NCBI GenBank assembly: GCA_016748015.1
Contig: JAAOMT010000295.1
Span: 750,604-814,603, forward strand
DNA length: 64,000 nucleotides
Origin: Geosiphon pyriformis
Taxonomy: Eukaryota > Glomeromycota > Glomeromycetes > Archaeosporales > Geosiphonaceae
Direction of reading: 5' to 3'
The notes under the pieces are model-generated. The model ran no database searches, was not told where the DNA came from, and saw nothing but the letters and a program-made list of their open reading frames with translations. How positions within the stretch are numbered: position 1 is the first letter of the stretch; each line of letters opens with the position of its first letter. The translations under genes and the position numbers were made by a program. This document shows positions 43,948 through 55,479 of the stretch, one piece after another.

Positions 43948-44900
43948 TTGTATTCACCAAGTGATGAATGCAAATCCTGCCTAATCTATTACAAAGATTG
44001 GAAACCAATTAGCTTGATACCTCGAAAAGAACTTAAAGAAGTACAAAAGTCTTTTAAGAATAAACCATCTGAAATCCAATTACTAGTTGTAGAACAAAAA
44101 AAACCTTCCCTTGAAGAAAGAAAAATAGACATTGAAAATCTGTTGGCTAGAAATAGCCCAGTTATTTCAAAAGAAGGTAACATCCCTGGACAAATCCATG
44201 TAATACAACATACCATTATCACAAAAGAAACTTGCCCCATCTATTTAAAGTTTTATCAATCCAATTGACACAATGATGAGTTTATCAAGAAAAAGATAAA
44301 CCAGATAAAAGATCTTGGATTCATACAAGAAACCAAAAGTAAATGAGCTTTTCCAGTTGTAGTGGTATCCAAGAAAGGTGGAACTCTACACTTCTGTATT
44401 GACTACTGCCAACTAAATGCCATCACTATAAGAAACATGTACCTACTCCCCAAAATTGATGCAATGCTAAATAAATTTAATGGTGCTGCTTTCTTCTCAA
44501 CTATTGATTTAACTGCTGGATTTTGGCAAGTAAAAATGGATCCAGAAAGCAGAAAAAAAACTGTCTTCATTACTAAGTATGGTATCTATGAATTCACAGT
44601 CATGCCTTTTGGTCTTACCAATGCTCCTTTCATCTTTTAACGCCTAATAGATAAAGTGTTTAAATCAGTAAAAGAAAACTTTGTTTTGGTTTATTTGGAC
44701 GACATAATGGTATATTCAAAAACCTGGGATGAACACCTTGAACATTTACAGAAGGTTTTTGACCTGCTCAGAAATGCTGGCCTTAATATCAATCCAATCA
44801 AATTTTTCTTTGGACATCAATCCATCCAGTTTCTTAGTCATCTTATTACAAAAGATTGAATCTTCTCTGACCCAGCTAAAGTTGAAAAAGTCCAAAACAT
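43948..44900 (+). pseudogene. G7 reverse transcriptase
   Basis: Linker 43948-44268, then LHFCIDYCQLNAITIRN, LPKIDAMLNKF, TIDLTAGFWQVKMDP, VMPFGLTNAPFIF-stop-RLIDKV, FVLVYLDDIMVYSKTWDEH and FLSHLITKD. The YLDD catalytic pair is intact. Stops at 44268-44270, 44343-44346 and 44638-44640 still close the frame. Confidence 0.9.
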
Positions 44901-45099
44901 TAGACAACCAATAAATGTTCTTGAACTACACTCTTTTTTTGGTTTGGCCTCTTACTATTGTAAATTTATCAAAGATTTCTCCAAAATTGCCTTTCTTTTC
45001 AACCAGCAACTCAGAAAAAATGTTAATTATCATTAGGGCACTCATCAACAAAAAGCTTTTGAATTTCTAAAGGAAAAACTTGTTACTGAACCAATTCTC

Positions 45100-45500
45100 A
45101 AACAACCTAATCTGGACCAATCTTTTATCCTCCACACTGATGCATCTGGCTATGGACTTGGTGCTGTCTTTTCACAGAAAGATGAAAATAGCAGAGAACA
45201 TGCCATAGCATATGCCAGTAGATCCCTCACACCAGCAGAAAAGAACTATTCAGTTACTGAACAGAAATGTTTAGCAGTAGTTTGGATTATTAGCTACTGG
45301 GATCAATATCTTCTTGGTGCAAAATTCTTAGTGGTAACAGATCATCAAGCCTTGGTTTGGCTGTGCAAGAAAAAGAAGCTGAAACACAAATGAATAACTT
45401 GCTGGATACTCCACTTAGATGAATTTGACTATGATATTCAATACTGCAAAGAAGCAAATCATCAAAATGCCAACACTCTATCTAGACTTACCATCCAGTG
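45100..45500 (+). pseudogene. G7 RNase H
   Basis: ILHTDASGYGLGAVFSQ, YASRSLTPAEKNYSVTEQKCLAVVW and VVTDHQALVWL are present in order, carrying D, E and D. A TGA follows KLKHK. The last block DEFDYDIQYCKEANHQNANTLSR precedes integrase. Confidence 0.88.
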
Positions 45501-45565
45501 ACAATACAACCTCTCAAACCAAACCAACTTAATTATTAGTAACTCCTTTACAAACAAACACGATA

Positions 45566-46640
45566 ATGAACTTGAACAACTACTCTGTTTTAATGAAATT
45601 TTTGGGTAAAGGACAATACCCACCTGAATACACTCAACAGCAAAGAGAACATTTGTGCAAACAATCAAATTTTTATTTGATCCACCAGAACCAATTATAC
45701 AAAAGAAACAGAAAAGATCCTGACCATCTCCAGAGAGTCATCAGATTTGAAAAAAAAGAAATTGTAATATACAACATGCACACTGACTCATTAGCTGGAC
45801 ACTTTGGAAAAACAAAAACAATTCAGAAAACTTTAGCTTATTATTATTGGCCTATTTTGGGAAAAGACATTGCTGAATACATTAAAATCTGTAACATCTG
45901 CCAAAGAAGAGGCAAACCCAATTGCAAAAAAGATATCTATCCAATCTCTGTTGGTCAATCCTTTGACAAAATTGGTATAGATGTTGTTGGACTTTTAACA
46001 ATCACTCTTGATGGCAACAGATATATTATTACAGCTACCAACTATCTTACAAAGTAGGTAAAAGCAAGAGCTATCCCAGACCAAATAGCAGTCTTAATAG
46101 CCAATTTCATTTATGAAGATATTATTTGCCATCATGGCTGCCCCAAAGAACTTTTATTTGATAGAGGAAGAGCTTTTCTCAGTACACTGGTTGAAAAACT
46201 TTGTAGAAAATGGGAATACATCATAAACTTTCCTCCTCTTATCACCCCCAAACAAATGGCCTAGTGGAATGTTTTAATAGAACATTATGTGAAACCCTAG
46301 CCAAAACCAGTGAAGAAACAAACTTATGAGACAAAGTACTGTTTTCAGCTTTGTTTACTTATAGAACTGTAAATCATGACATAACAAATTATGAACCTTT
46401 TTTCCTGCTCTATGGATGCATGGCAACACTACCAATAGAAATTGACATTGAAACAATACCCTTTGAAGAGATCACAATAGAAAATTACAAAGCCATTTTG
46501 CAAAGAAGACTTGGTACCATTTTTGACTCCTTAGTAGAAGCATGAATAATTGCTTTTGAAAAGATAAAACAGTTTCAAGAAAAGCTTAAGAAAAAAAAAC
46601 CTATAAAACACTTTCTTTAAGTGTTGATAACTTGGTACTA
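45566..46640 (+). pseudogene. G7 integrase (broken)
   Basis: HHCC in HTDSLAGHFGKTKTI...ICNICQRRG (45770-45915). Core: GIDVVGLLTIT, NYLTK-TAG-VKARAI, ELLFDRGRAF, then WNVLIEH-like out-of-frame reading of the FNR block near 46260. C-terminal segment 46351-46545. The TAG after YLTK replaces Trp (WPEA in G6). Confidence 0.86.
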
Positions 46641-46918
46641 GAATACTGTTCTGACAGAAACAATGTTTATGGTGATAAATTTTCTAACTGGTGGAAAGGA
46701 CTCTTTATAGTCAACAAAGTCTTGAACAATGGTTTTTATATTCTTCAAGATCAATCCGAAACAATCTTCAATGATTGTCCTGTTCATGGTGCACAACTCA
46801 AAAAATATCATAAACGACCTGATTAGCTGTCTGTTGTAGTAATACTGACTCAAATGATTAGCAAAAATCAAGTATAAATAAATGCACCATACCTAAAACA
46901 GAGATATCTTCAATCAAC

Positions 46919-47543
46919 ATGAACAATTATTTTCTGAATCAAAACATTCAAAATGCTTTTTATACTTTTCATGAGTATTGGATCAAAAACTATCCAAATA
47001 CTACTCTGACCATTGAAAAACAAACCACCATAACTGATAACAGTAGAACACATACTGTTATTAGACAAAGAAAACTACTACCAGAAGAGAAAAAATTGGT
47101 AGTAAAATGGATAAATATCTGTTGGAAAGTATAACAGCAGCTATACTTCCACTTTCCAGCACAATTGGAAAAACACTTTAAGAAATCTTACCCATAGACA
47201 AAAACTTGTCATATGAAAGGCAATTAGAACTCTATGGTTATCTTGGTAAAATCATAGAGGATATGAAACTCATAAAGAAAACAACTTCAGAGATACAAAC
47301 AGAAATTTTGGGCATTATATGATTAAATGTTCCAAGAGTTTTAACAATTGCTAGAAGAACCAAAACTCTAATATAAAGATTTGGTCTCTTGGATACAAAA
47401 CTCATTTTGCTTCAAGTGTTATATATCTTATCCACAAAAGACTTCAACAAACTAGTTAGCTTTGAGTTAGATAAAACCCTTCCAATAAATTACACCATAA
47501 ATAGTTTAATTTTGCTGGAGCTCAATCTCTTTGGAGAGGATGA
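46919..47543 (+). pseudogene. G7 3' ORF (ORF3), unknown function
   Basis: Starts MNNYFLNQNIQNAFYTFHEYW at 46919. Near 47060 a 1-base indel shifts to the frame MDKYLLESITAAILPLSSTIG (47108) that reads to LNLFGEDDVMVETYTSY across the LTR edge. G4 joins both halves in one frame, so the intact protein would be about 205-210 residues. Conserved in G2, G4, G5 and G7. No recognised domain, signal peptide or retroviral envelope features. Confidence 0.75.
47529..47543 (+). promoter_or_regulatory. G7 polypurine tract
   Basis: GGAGAGGATGA lies directly before the 3' LTR and is identical at the G5 3' LTR. Confidence 0.65.
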
Positions 47544-48210
47544 TGTTATGGTTGAAACTTATACTTCTTATTAATTATCACATGTATTAGCCATTGATGT
47601 CACATAAATTAGCCACTCTATTTTTAGTAAGTGATCATTGACCTGATCATTGACCTAGTCATTGAGCTGATTATTGACCACTTTTGACAGCTATATAAGT
47701 GATAAATCTCTTAGCTATAGAAAAGCATGAAGAAATCAAGGAAATCAAAATAATAAAATAACAACTTTCATTTCAATCTCTCTCTTATCACTAATTTCCC
47801 TTTCCTTACTTTCAAGTATCTGAACATCTTAAAAATAAAAGATTACTTGTTGGTTATTTCCTATTCTTTTCCTGAAATATGTAATTGCAGCATTTGAAGA
47901 TTATTGAATAAAACGTGACTGAAGAGTACATCTAATACCTAATATTGAATTCTAAGAGTGCCAACATGAGGCATAGAATTATTATAGACATAATTATTTG
48001 TTGACAATATGGACTATCTTTCTACCTTCAGATTTCCCAGATACTTTTAAAAAGTATAGCAACTGAAATATTTTATGAGACTGATCTCACACATTGAATC
48101 CATACTTATTCAATTCACTCATTGAAGTTGAAATCCCTTTGATTATTTTCATCACCCTACAATCCTGTTTTCTCTTGCTATCCATTAGCTTGTTACTCTA
48201 ACTCATAACA
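47544..48210 (+). repeat. G7 3' LTR
   Basis: 667 bp, same length as the G5 LTR; 24 bp longer than its partner because of extra 12-bp units near 47640-47680. Confidence 0.94.
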
Positions 48211-48926
48211 CTAGTATAACCAGAAAATTTATAAGGTATCCCACTATTACATAAAGTAACTCTACCACAAAAAACATCAACCAATATCTCATTACACTGC
48301 ATGAATCTATCACCCATCTTAACTTTGGATATGCTGTCATTATTACTACTATTTTCTAATAATATATGTATGTTGGACCCATTCAATGGGCTTCTCTTAC
48401 CTCTATTATCAATATCCACTGATTTTTCCCACTCAGTCTGTGCTTTGCAACATTCTTCTCATAACTTATTTCTTGCTTGAGTTACAGCCCATTTACACAT
48501 TTTAATCAGTATATTATTGTTAGTCTTTTGATTGATGTTAGCAAAGGTATTGATTCTTCTAAATTGCTTATCAATCAATCCTTTGCATAGCAGATCTATG
48601 TTGGGTGTCAACATAATGTACTCTTAGTTTATGGTTTTATGTTCCCCTCCCCCCCCCCCCCCCCCCCCCCCAGTCTTTGATAAGCACTGCATCCACTCAT
48701 TTCTTATCTCATCTATTAGTGTTTTGCCTTTTTGAGTATTCAAAAAGCATTCCCAAAAGTGCTGGTTGGTCTCTACTTCCATGTAACATATTTTGCAAAG
48801 ATTGTTTAGATACACCAGAAGACATCTGTTGTACAGCACTTCTGCCATTGGCAGCATGTTGTGAAATGATTTTATAATAAATGTATGTATTGCTGAGGAA
48901 CCAGCTGAGATGAAGCCTGAAGACAT
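48211..48926 (-). pseudogene. LINE B ORF2, C-terminal region
   Basis: Minus-strand pieces 48624-48926 (HTFIIKSFHNMLPMAEVLYNR, then CKICYMEVETNQHFWEC) and 48198-48419 (CGRVTLCNSGIPYKFSGYTS). The CxxC...H...C arrangement (CKIC...H..EC) is the zinc-finger often seen at LINE ORF2 C-termini. It is interrupted by a 23-C homopolymer and a TAA. Confidence 0.72.
48649..48671. repeat. 23-base poly(C) run
   Basis: 23 consecutive C on the plus strand (with CCCCT just before), reading as a Gly run in ORF2. Very unusual in this AT-rich, CpG-poor DNA. Slippage or an assembly error is likely. Confidence 0.9.
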
Positions 48927-49578
48927 TTTACCATCCCAGTTTTAAATCTTGGTTGTGCCCTTCCAGTCTATTTCTTGGTCTAAAGGCCCTAATGTCCTCT
49001 GGACTTTGTTATTGCTTATCCAATCCAAAGCAACTTGAAGCCCAGTTTGTTGGCTTAGGAAGTGTCTAATATTTAAATCCAACTCAATTTTTCTGCAAAA
49101 GGAAACATAACTAACATCTTTGGCATTGTAGGCCCACTCCACTGTGTTGAAAGCAGTAGCTTCTTTGGCTAGTTTATTAGCCTTCTCATTTTCAGATACT
49201 TCAGTATGTACAGCCACTTTGTTTATGGTAAGATCAATCTTTTTTTTACCTATTACTGCTTTGATTGCATTTTATGTACACCAGTTAGAAGTTTTGAATA
49301 GACAAAAGGGAATTTTTAGACAACTATTTTCGAGCTGTTAATACAACTGCTTGACTATCTGTGTTTAATATCAGTTTGCATTTGTATGGTACTGTCTCCA
49401 AAGCCAGTAATACAGTCTTAGCCTCAGTTTTTGTTGATAACAATGTTCCATCTACTGCTATACCATAACTAGCTTTTATTTCATGTATTACAAAAACAGC
49501 TGCTCTTCTAGCTTCCACAGAACCAGCTTTTACCAATAAGCCATTTGTTGATATTTCTATTTCTTTTCTGAGCCTCAA
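48927..49578 (-). pseudogene. LINE B ORF2, RNase H region (broken)
   Basis: 49324-49578 shows AVFVIHEIKASYGIAVDG, then STKTEAKTVLLALE (acidic E block) and LILNTDSQAVV (D block). 48942-49217 has VHTEVSENEKANKLAKEAT, matching the C-terminal H...N...A(D) block of RNase H with degraded first residues. A frameshift separates them. Confidence 0.75.
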
Positions 49579-50297
49579 CTTCTCTCATACCCTCTTCCAT
49601 TGTGGCAATAAGCTGTCAGGAATATAGATGTAAATAGAGTCTTTTTGCAATGTTTCCAAATCATCTGGTATTTGGGTATCTAATTTGTGTATTCCCAGTG
49701 CTTCACATTGGGCTATATCAATGTTCCTGTATTCATCCATAATGATCATAGATTCTAGTACCTTAAACCATCTGGGTATTCTACCACTGTCACTCTGTCT
49801 GTACCTCTTTGTGAAGTCCATCCATGTCATTAGCAATCCATCCATGTTCTGTACCTAATGCAAATACAAAATGTTCTCCTTTCTCAGTAAGCCTCTAACT
49901 TTAGTATAGGTTGCACTTGAAGCTATAATAGTCTCAATTAAGTGTTCATGTAGTTTTGAAGATTCAGATACTCCATGTGTGTTACCAGAGCTTTTAAATG
50001 AGATGCCCCTTTCTTCCATTATCTGCATGATATTTGCTATAAGATTAATCCCTGGCTTAGATTATTCTTTAGTAGGATATTCAAGTATACTATGAGCTGA
50101 CCATCTTTGTGCTTGCAAGTTGGCTAATCTGATTTTTGTAGCCATTTCAGCAATATCATTACCATTCAATTTAACCAACAAATCTGTGATCTTGTTTTTT
50201 GCTTGTATATCATCAATTTTGAACAAGTTGTACAAAGATAAGTGATGCATGACACTGGCTGGACCTTTTTCTTTACAATGGCTAAGATTTTTGAGGT
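49579..50297 (-). pseudogene. LINE B ORF2, RT-RNase H connection
   Basis: Pieces 49585-49845 (WMDFTKRYRQSDSGRIPRWFK) and 50062-50250 (MHHLSLYNLFKIDDIQAK). No catalytic motif. Assigned by position and continuity. Confidence 0.65.
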
Positions 50298-51942
50298 TTA
50301 TTTTCTGGCCCAGCTATTTGGAATATGGGTCAATTGAGATCTAAATTCTATTACAGGACTGAGTACACTGTTGAAAATGTAAATTACCTGTTTTTTAGTA
50401 ATGTGTTTCTTCCTAATAACGCCATACACTGCTTCAATATCAGATCTTATCATTTTCAGCACTATTTTATTCTTTCCATCTGCTCTAATCCACACTCCCA
50501 AATATTGGGTATATATAGATGGATCTAACAATTTTAAGGATTGTTTATTTGGCCCAAATTTCAGTGGCTCAACCAACAAAAATTTTCTTTTGAAGGGTTT
50601 GACCACTATTGTTTCAGTCTTATCTAAGTTGATCTCAATATCCACTATTCTAAAGAAAAAACTGGCTGTGTTCAAAATACTCTGCATCCCTTGTTTTGAG
50701 TTAGCTATCCACATTGTGTCATCAACAAAAGCTAAGTGGTTTACTGATACTGCCAAAGATTGTGTGTTAGGTTGATTGTTCTATTTTTTCCATTCAGCTG
50801 TTAATTTGTATTTTTGACTATAATTGGTTTTTTTACTTCACACAGTAAGAGGTCATAGAAAATCTTCCACATAATGGGTGAGCTTGTTTCCTTCTGATCC
50901 AGTCTATCTTGTACTTGATATTCATCACTTAATCCAAACTCAGTTATGATCCTATTGCTTCTATTGTTGTGCATCAAGCCAAATAACTCAGTAAACCTAT
51001 TGTTTATCTTGATCTTTCTTAGTGCAGCTTTCATGGGTTTCCATCTGACTGAGTTGTATGTCTTTTTCATGTTCTGAAATGTAAACCAAGCTTCATTACC
51101 AAATTCTCTTACATGTTTAGCAACAGCATTAATTACATAAATTGGCACTGCTGTGGAGGTATTCTTTAGAACTGAGGTGTTGTAACCTTTTAGGACATTG
51201 TGAAGCTCACATGCTTTTGATATTCTTGCAATTAGAATCTTTGTTAAGATCTTTCTAGTACTCTCAATTAGTGTGATTGGTTAATATTGCCACCCTATTC
51301 TTTTGGCTTTGGAATCAGTATGACTTGTGCTATTCTCTACTCTTTAGGCATGTTTGCTGTATCTATGTAAGCATTAAGCAATGTTCTCAGTTTGGACTTA
51401 GTATTAGGCCCAGCTTTCCTCCAGAGTTCAGCTTGAATGTCTGATGGGCCAGGGGCTTTGTTATAAGGTGTGTGGCTCAATATGTGTTCAAATTTTTCAT
51501 TTGTTATTTCAATTATCACACCATCAAAGGCATGGTCTGGGATGCTCTCAATTGGCTTAAATCTGTGTTCCCAATTCTTCCACAGTTTAGATTCAAGAAT
51601 TCTTGTCCTAGTCCAACCTTGAGCTTTTTTGTTTACTAGCTTCTTGATCTTATTAGGATCATCATGAAATTTGCCTTCTTCAATGACATGGTCCAGTATA
51701 ATTCTTTGTTTTTTTCTGTTCAGAATGCTTTTGATCATAGCTCTTTTGTTTAGTTCTAAGTTTTGTTGTCTTTTGATGATATTGTTCACTATTTGTCTCT
51801 GCTGTTGTAGTCTGATTCTGGCATGCAGTGTTGATCTGTATTTTTTCTGGATGCTAAGTAATTCTAAGATAAGCTTATCTTTTGGAAGAGTCATCAGATA
51901 TGTAATTACTGTTTCAGGATTCAGCTGTTTCCATTTAGCCAA
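50298..51942 (-). pseudogene. LINE B ORF2, reverse transcriptase (broken)
   Basis: 51337-51942 has the helical N-terminal extension and YNKAPGPSDIQAELWR (finger block). 50801-51148 has AWFTFQNMKKTYNSVRWKPM (motif A; usual D reads N) and SDEYQVQDRLDQKETSSPIMW. 50298-50756 has NHLAFVDDTMWIANS (motif C intact, FVDD) and IEINLDKTETIV. Two frame breaks occur between blocks. Confidence 0.85.
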
Positions 51943-52032
51943 CAGCTACATAACATTGTTATCATGCATATCTGCATTGTTTACTCTTATTTGTTTGATT
52001 ATATCAGCAACAATCCTTACAAGCTTGTGATC

Positions 52033-54433
52033 AAAATTTCATGACCACAAATAGAGCTAAAAATAAAAAAGTTGCAAATATTACTTTTCCTATAGTAACT
52101 AATAAAGTTTCAACATGAAAGGGTCTCTCTGTTATTGAAGCAGCTAGACAAAACGTTCTGGCTACATTTCTTTTAAAAAATATTAGTGAAAAGCTGCCTT
52201 TAGTAGCTTCTGGTTCATTTTCTTTACCTTTGGCTGGTAGTTCTTCTCCAGTCAAAGTTCCTTCCAAAAGACACACTTGGATTAATCCCAGTGTTGTCTC
52301 TACTACTTCTAAAAGCCCAAAGATTTTTAATAACAGACCAGTCAACAAGTTGGTCTTTCCTGCTCTTACTACTCCCACTACTACTTCTACTACTACTACT
52401 TCACAAATGGCCGTGAAAGCAAAAAATTCCAAAAAACAGCAGCAGACAGTCACAACTGCTATGGTCACACCAAACCTTTTTGTGGTTTCAGATGAAATCT
52501 TTGGTAAGATCTCCACAGCAGCAGCTAGCCCTCTTCTTAATATGGATGGCAACAGCAGCAGCACATCTCCCAAGATGGGCCAAGATTAACCACTGGCTGT
52601 GTTGCCTGATGTGGTACTCTCCAGCAGATCATCACCAATCCCAGTAGCAAAACAGTCCATCAACCCAAATGATCTCAAAGATTGGGCTGATCAGATGGAA
52701 ATGGAATCAACTGTCACTCTCCCAGTTTCTGGCACTGCTGATGGTGGTGCTTGGGAAAATGTGTATGGTTGTCAGAGATTCTCTGGTTGGGTGGCCTCCA
52801 ATCTAGTATCTGGTGCCACATTTAAGATCAAGATGACCCTTCTTTGTTCCTTGTTTCAGCTGCTGCCTGGTTGTATTGGGCTTAAGTCAGTTTCACAAGA
52901 TGCTGTTAAGTTGTTCTGTGTGGAATTTGCATCTCAGGAGAGTCTAACTGGTGCCACCAAAGTGGCCATTGGTAATAAAATTTTTTTGACCACTCTTAAG
53001 ATTGCATGGTCTTCTGGTGTGACCTCTGCTTCTTCTCTTTTTCTGTCAGTTGCACTGCACAACATACCTTTGGGTACCTCTTCTGATGACATCAAAACTG
53101 CTCTTGGCATTTTTGGTGTTGTCACTTCTGTTAAGTTAAAGCCTGCAATATGCTGTGGTTTATTTTAAGGACACTTCTTCTACTGCTACTGCTCTCTCTC
53201 ACTGGTCTGTTTTGGTCAGAAAAGACAGTGTTAGGATTCTTCCCATTACCAACCAAAAGGAGATTATCTCCTCAAAAGATATCTTCAAAGCTAAGCTGGT
53301 CAATCTTTCCTTTGGCTGTACTGCATTTGAAATAAGTGATTTGGTCTCCCAAGTTGGTGGCCGTACATGTTTTATTTCCTGCTCCTCTGATTTCTATTGA
53401 CGTCAACAGTTTGCTGTGGTTATCTTTGATTCCTTGGAATCTTTGAACATTGCTGTTTCTAAAACTAGTATCTTATGTGGTTGCTGTATCTGGTGGGAAA
53501 CTCCTGGATGTCGCTGCTACTATAGGTGTCAAGGTCTGGACCATTTGGCTTTAGAGTGTAAGGTGTCCCTACCTCTCTCTCCCAAAGTCCCTTCCAACTT
53601 CTCTGGTGGCCCCAAAGTTTTCAAATCCTCATTTGCTGGATCCAAATCTTATGCCAAAGCTGCTGCTATTGTGGTTCCTCCTGTTGCTGCTGCTGTTGAT
53701 ATGAACTTGGATCATGGTGGTTCTCTTCCAACTATTACATTCATGTTGCCTGTTGCTTCTTTTGCTATCAATAATGCTGTCAAAGCTAGGTTGGCTTCTC
53801 TGGAATCCCATTTTAGTAAACTGTCTTTGCTAATAAAATCCTTGGTTGAGCCTGTTGGTGCTCTGGTTGTTTTAGTTACCAAATTGTTGTCTACTCCACC
53901 TGCTGTGGATGTGTCTATTAAGGAAAGTGTAGCTGGGTTGGCTGGGCAGAATAAAGACTTGGCTGCCATTACTATTGTGACGCAGAAAAGATTGACATGT
54001 CTAGAAAAAAGTGTGAATGGGCCTGCTTAGAAGATGTGTCAGATAATGATGACATGAATGACAATGATGATGATGATATCAAAGATAAAGATTTCTCTGT
54101 CTATGATAACACATTTGATGTTATGATGCATTTATGGGAAGATCAGCCATCCAGTATCAAATCCAGTCCTGATCTAACTGCTAAGTAAATAAGTGGTATA
54201 GTTAAGAATAGTCATGAGCTTGTTAGCATCATGGGTAAGATGAATGAATTAGATATGTTTAATACACTTGGTAGCATAGGTAGTACTAGCATGTAGTTAG
54301 AGCTTTCCACCTATGGTTAGCTGCATCTTGTAATTTTTGTATTATTGGATGAGCTGGCTTTATGAAACCATCACATTACTGTTGACTTAACTAATAAATG
54401 ATCAGCATGGCTACATGTTAACAAAAAAAAAAA
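52033..54433 (+). mobile_element. O2, ORF1-only retroposon inserted in LINE B ORF2
   Basis: TSD ACAAGCTTGTGATC at 52019-52032 and 54434-54447 brackets it. The 5' end is a few bases before ATG 52041; the 3' end is poly(A) at 54423-54434. ORF1 reading spans 52041-54296, followed by ~125 bp 3' UTR. No RT, endonuclease or RNase H is present. It sits opposite in strand to its host, and the host frame rejoins as LDHKLV / VADIIKQIRVN. Confidence 0.92.
52041..54296 (+). pseudogene. O2 ORF1, RRM-like/zinc-knuckle protein (broken)
   Basis: About 751 codons. Order: basic N-terminus MTTNRAKNKK; SPKIFNNRPVNKLVF; a Thr-rich ACT repeat (52378-52405); LKDWADQMEMES; two RRM-like blocks around KIKM...LFCVEFASQ and LGIFGVVTSVKL; GCTAFEISDLVSQVGGRTCFIS; knuckle region with CQGLDHLALEC; Ala/Val-rich segment; acidic tail (DDMNDNDDDDI) and FDVMMHLWEDQPSSIKSS. 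Stops include TGA at VST-stop-KGL (CGA origin likely) and TAA at GQD-stop-PLA, where O3 and O4 have CAA. Presumed RNA-binding ORF1 of a LINE. Confidence 0.82.
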
Positions 54434-54447
54434 ACAAGCTTGTGATC

Positions 54448-55466
54448 CAAGCATTTTTTCTTTGTGTGTGCAGATTGGGCTCCCACTTTTCTTTTTGGTA
54501 AGCAGTCAACAGTTTGTAACACAGTCTCCTTAATTATAAGCCACATCTGGTTTAAATCATCATTGCTGTTATCTATTGATTTTCTTTGTGCTTTATCTGT
54601 TAGTCAATTAATTTCTCTTGCATAGATCTCCCATTGAACTCCAGATGCTTCTCTAACATCAACCATGGTTGTGCTACTCTTCTTTCTTTCTGATCTAGAT
54701 TTTTTAATGCCTGCCAATATTCTGTTAGATTGAATAATTGTTACTACTGCTTTGTGATCAGTGCTAAATAATTCATTAACATCAATCACCCCAATGTTTG
54801 TGACCAGTAAGGCTGTAACTGCATCAGTAAACACATAGTCTAATCTTCTTTGTACTCCATTTGATGCTCATGTCTTTTCTGGATTGTTTGTTGCATATAC
54901 TTCATGTGTATCCACTAAATTCATATGTTGTAGTGTTGTAGCAGTAGGACATGCTTTGACCCTGTTTGTAACAAATGTTTCTTCAAGTGATTTGGATGTT
55001 AGATCTTCAATCAAATTGCTTGCTACTATGATTATCTCTTTGTTTTGCTTTCCATAGGTGATTTGGAAGCAGACATGTACAGCCCAACTATATGCACACT
55101 AATTTTACTTCTAAATTTCAATGCCAAATATAACAGCCTTCTATGGTATCTCCTGATTGTTTCCACATGATGCATCCAACCTTTTTTGACCAATATACCA
55201 ACTCCAGTTCCCATTTGTTTCTCATCACTTGACTCCCAAAAGGCATGATATTCATCAGAGCCAAAAAATACACCCTTTTCTTTGGATGAAGTCAGTTTAG
55301 TTTCCATAATAATCACAAAGTCAAATTGTTCTTCAATACACCATTGTAGCACCTCTTCAGCTTTGCCAGGATTATTAAGTCTTCTAACATTAATAGTACC
55401 AATTTTCCAAGTATTGTTATTGGAGTGGTTCTGTTCTGTGTTGGAATTAAATGTGCTACACATCAT
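54448..55466 (-). pseudogene. LINE B ORF2, endonuclease
   Basis: Starts near 55466. IGTINVRRLNNPGKAEEVLQW (Asn block), FVIIMETKLTSSK (E-T-K) and SVHIVGLYMSAS are the EEP blocks. 54604-54834 carries VNELFSTDHKAVVTII, matching the SDH block (T-D-H here). The fragment then runs to 54448, where O2 is inserted. Stops lie between 54840 and 55030. Confidence 0.85.
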
Positions 55467-55479
55467 CTGTTTCCATAGA

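Larger units (their letters stand above)
40588..48210 (+). mobile_element. G7, gypsy-type LTR retrotransposon (plus strand)
   Basis: LTRs 40588-41230 (643 bp) and 47544-48210 (667 bp) with ends TGTTATGG...CATAACA and 4-bp TSD CTAG on both sides. Plus-strand order: gag, protease, RT, RNase H, integrase, 3' ORF. It is inserted in the last codons of LINE B: joining the flanks restores GYTSM-stop. Best RT of all gypsy copies here (YLDD intact), but about 15 stops remain. Confidence 0.95.

Noticed and set aside
46919-47543. G7 3' ORF as a retroviral-type envelope
   Set aside because: No signal peptide, no Cys pattern, no fusion peptide and no C-terminal membrane anchor are visible.
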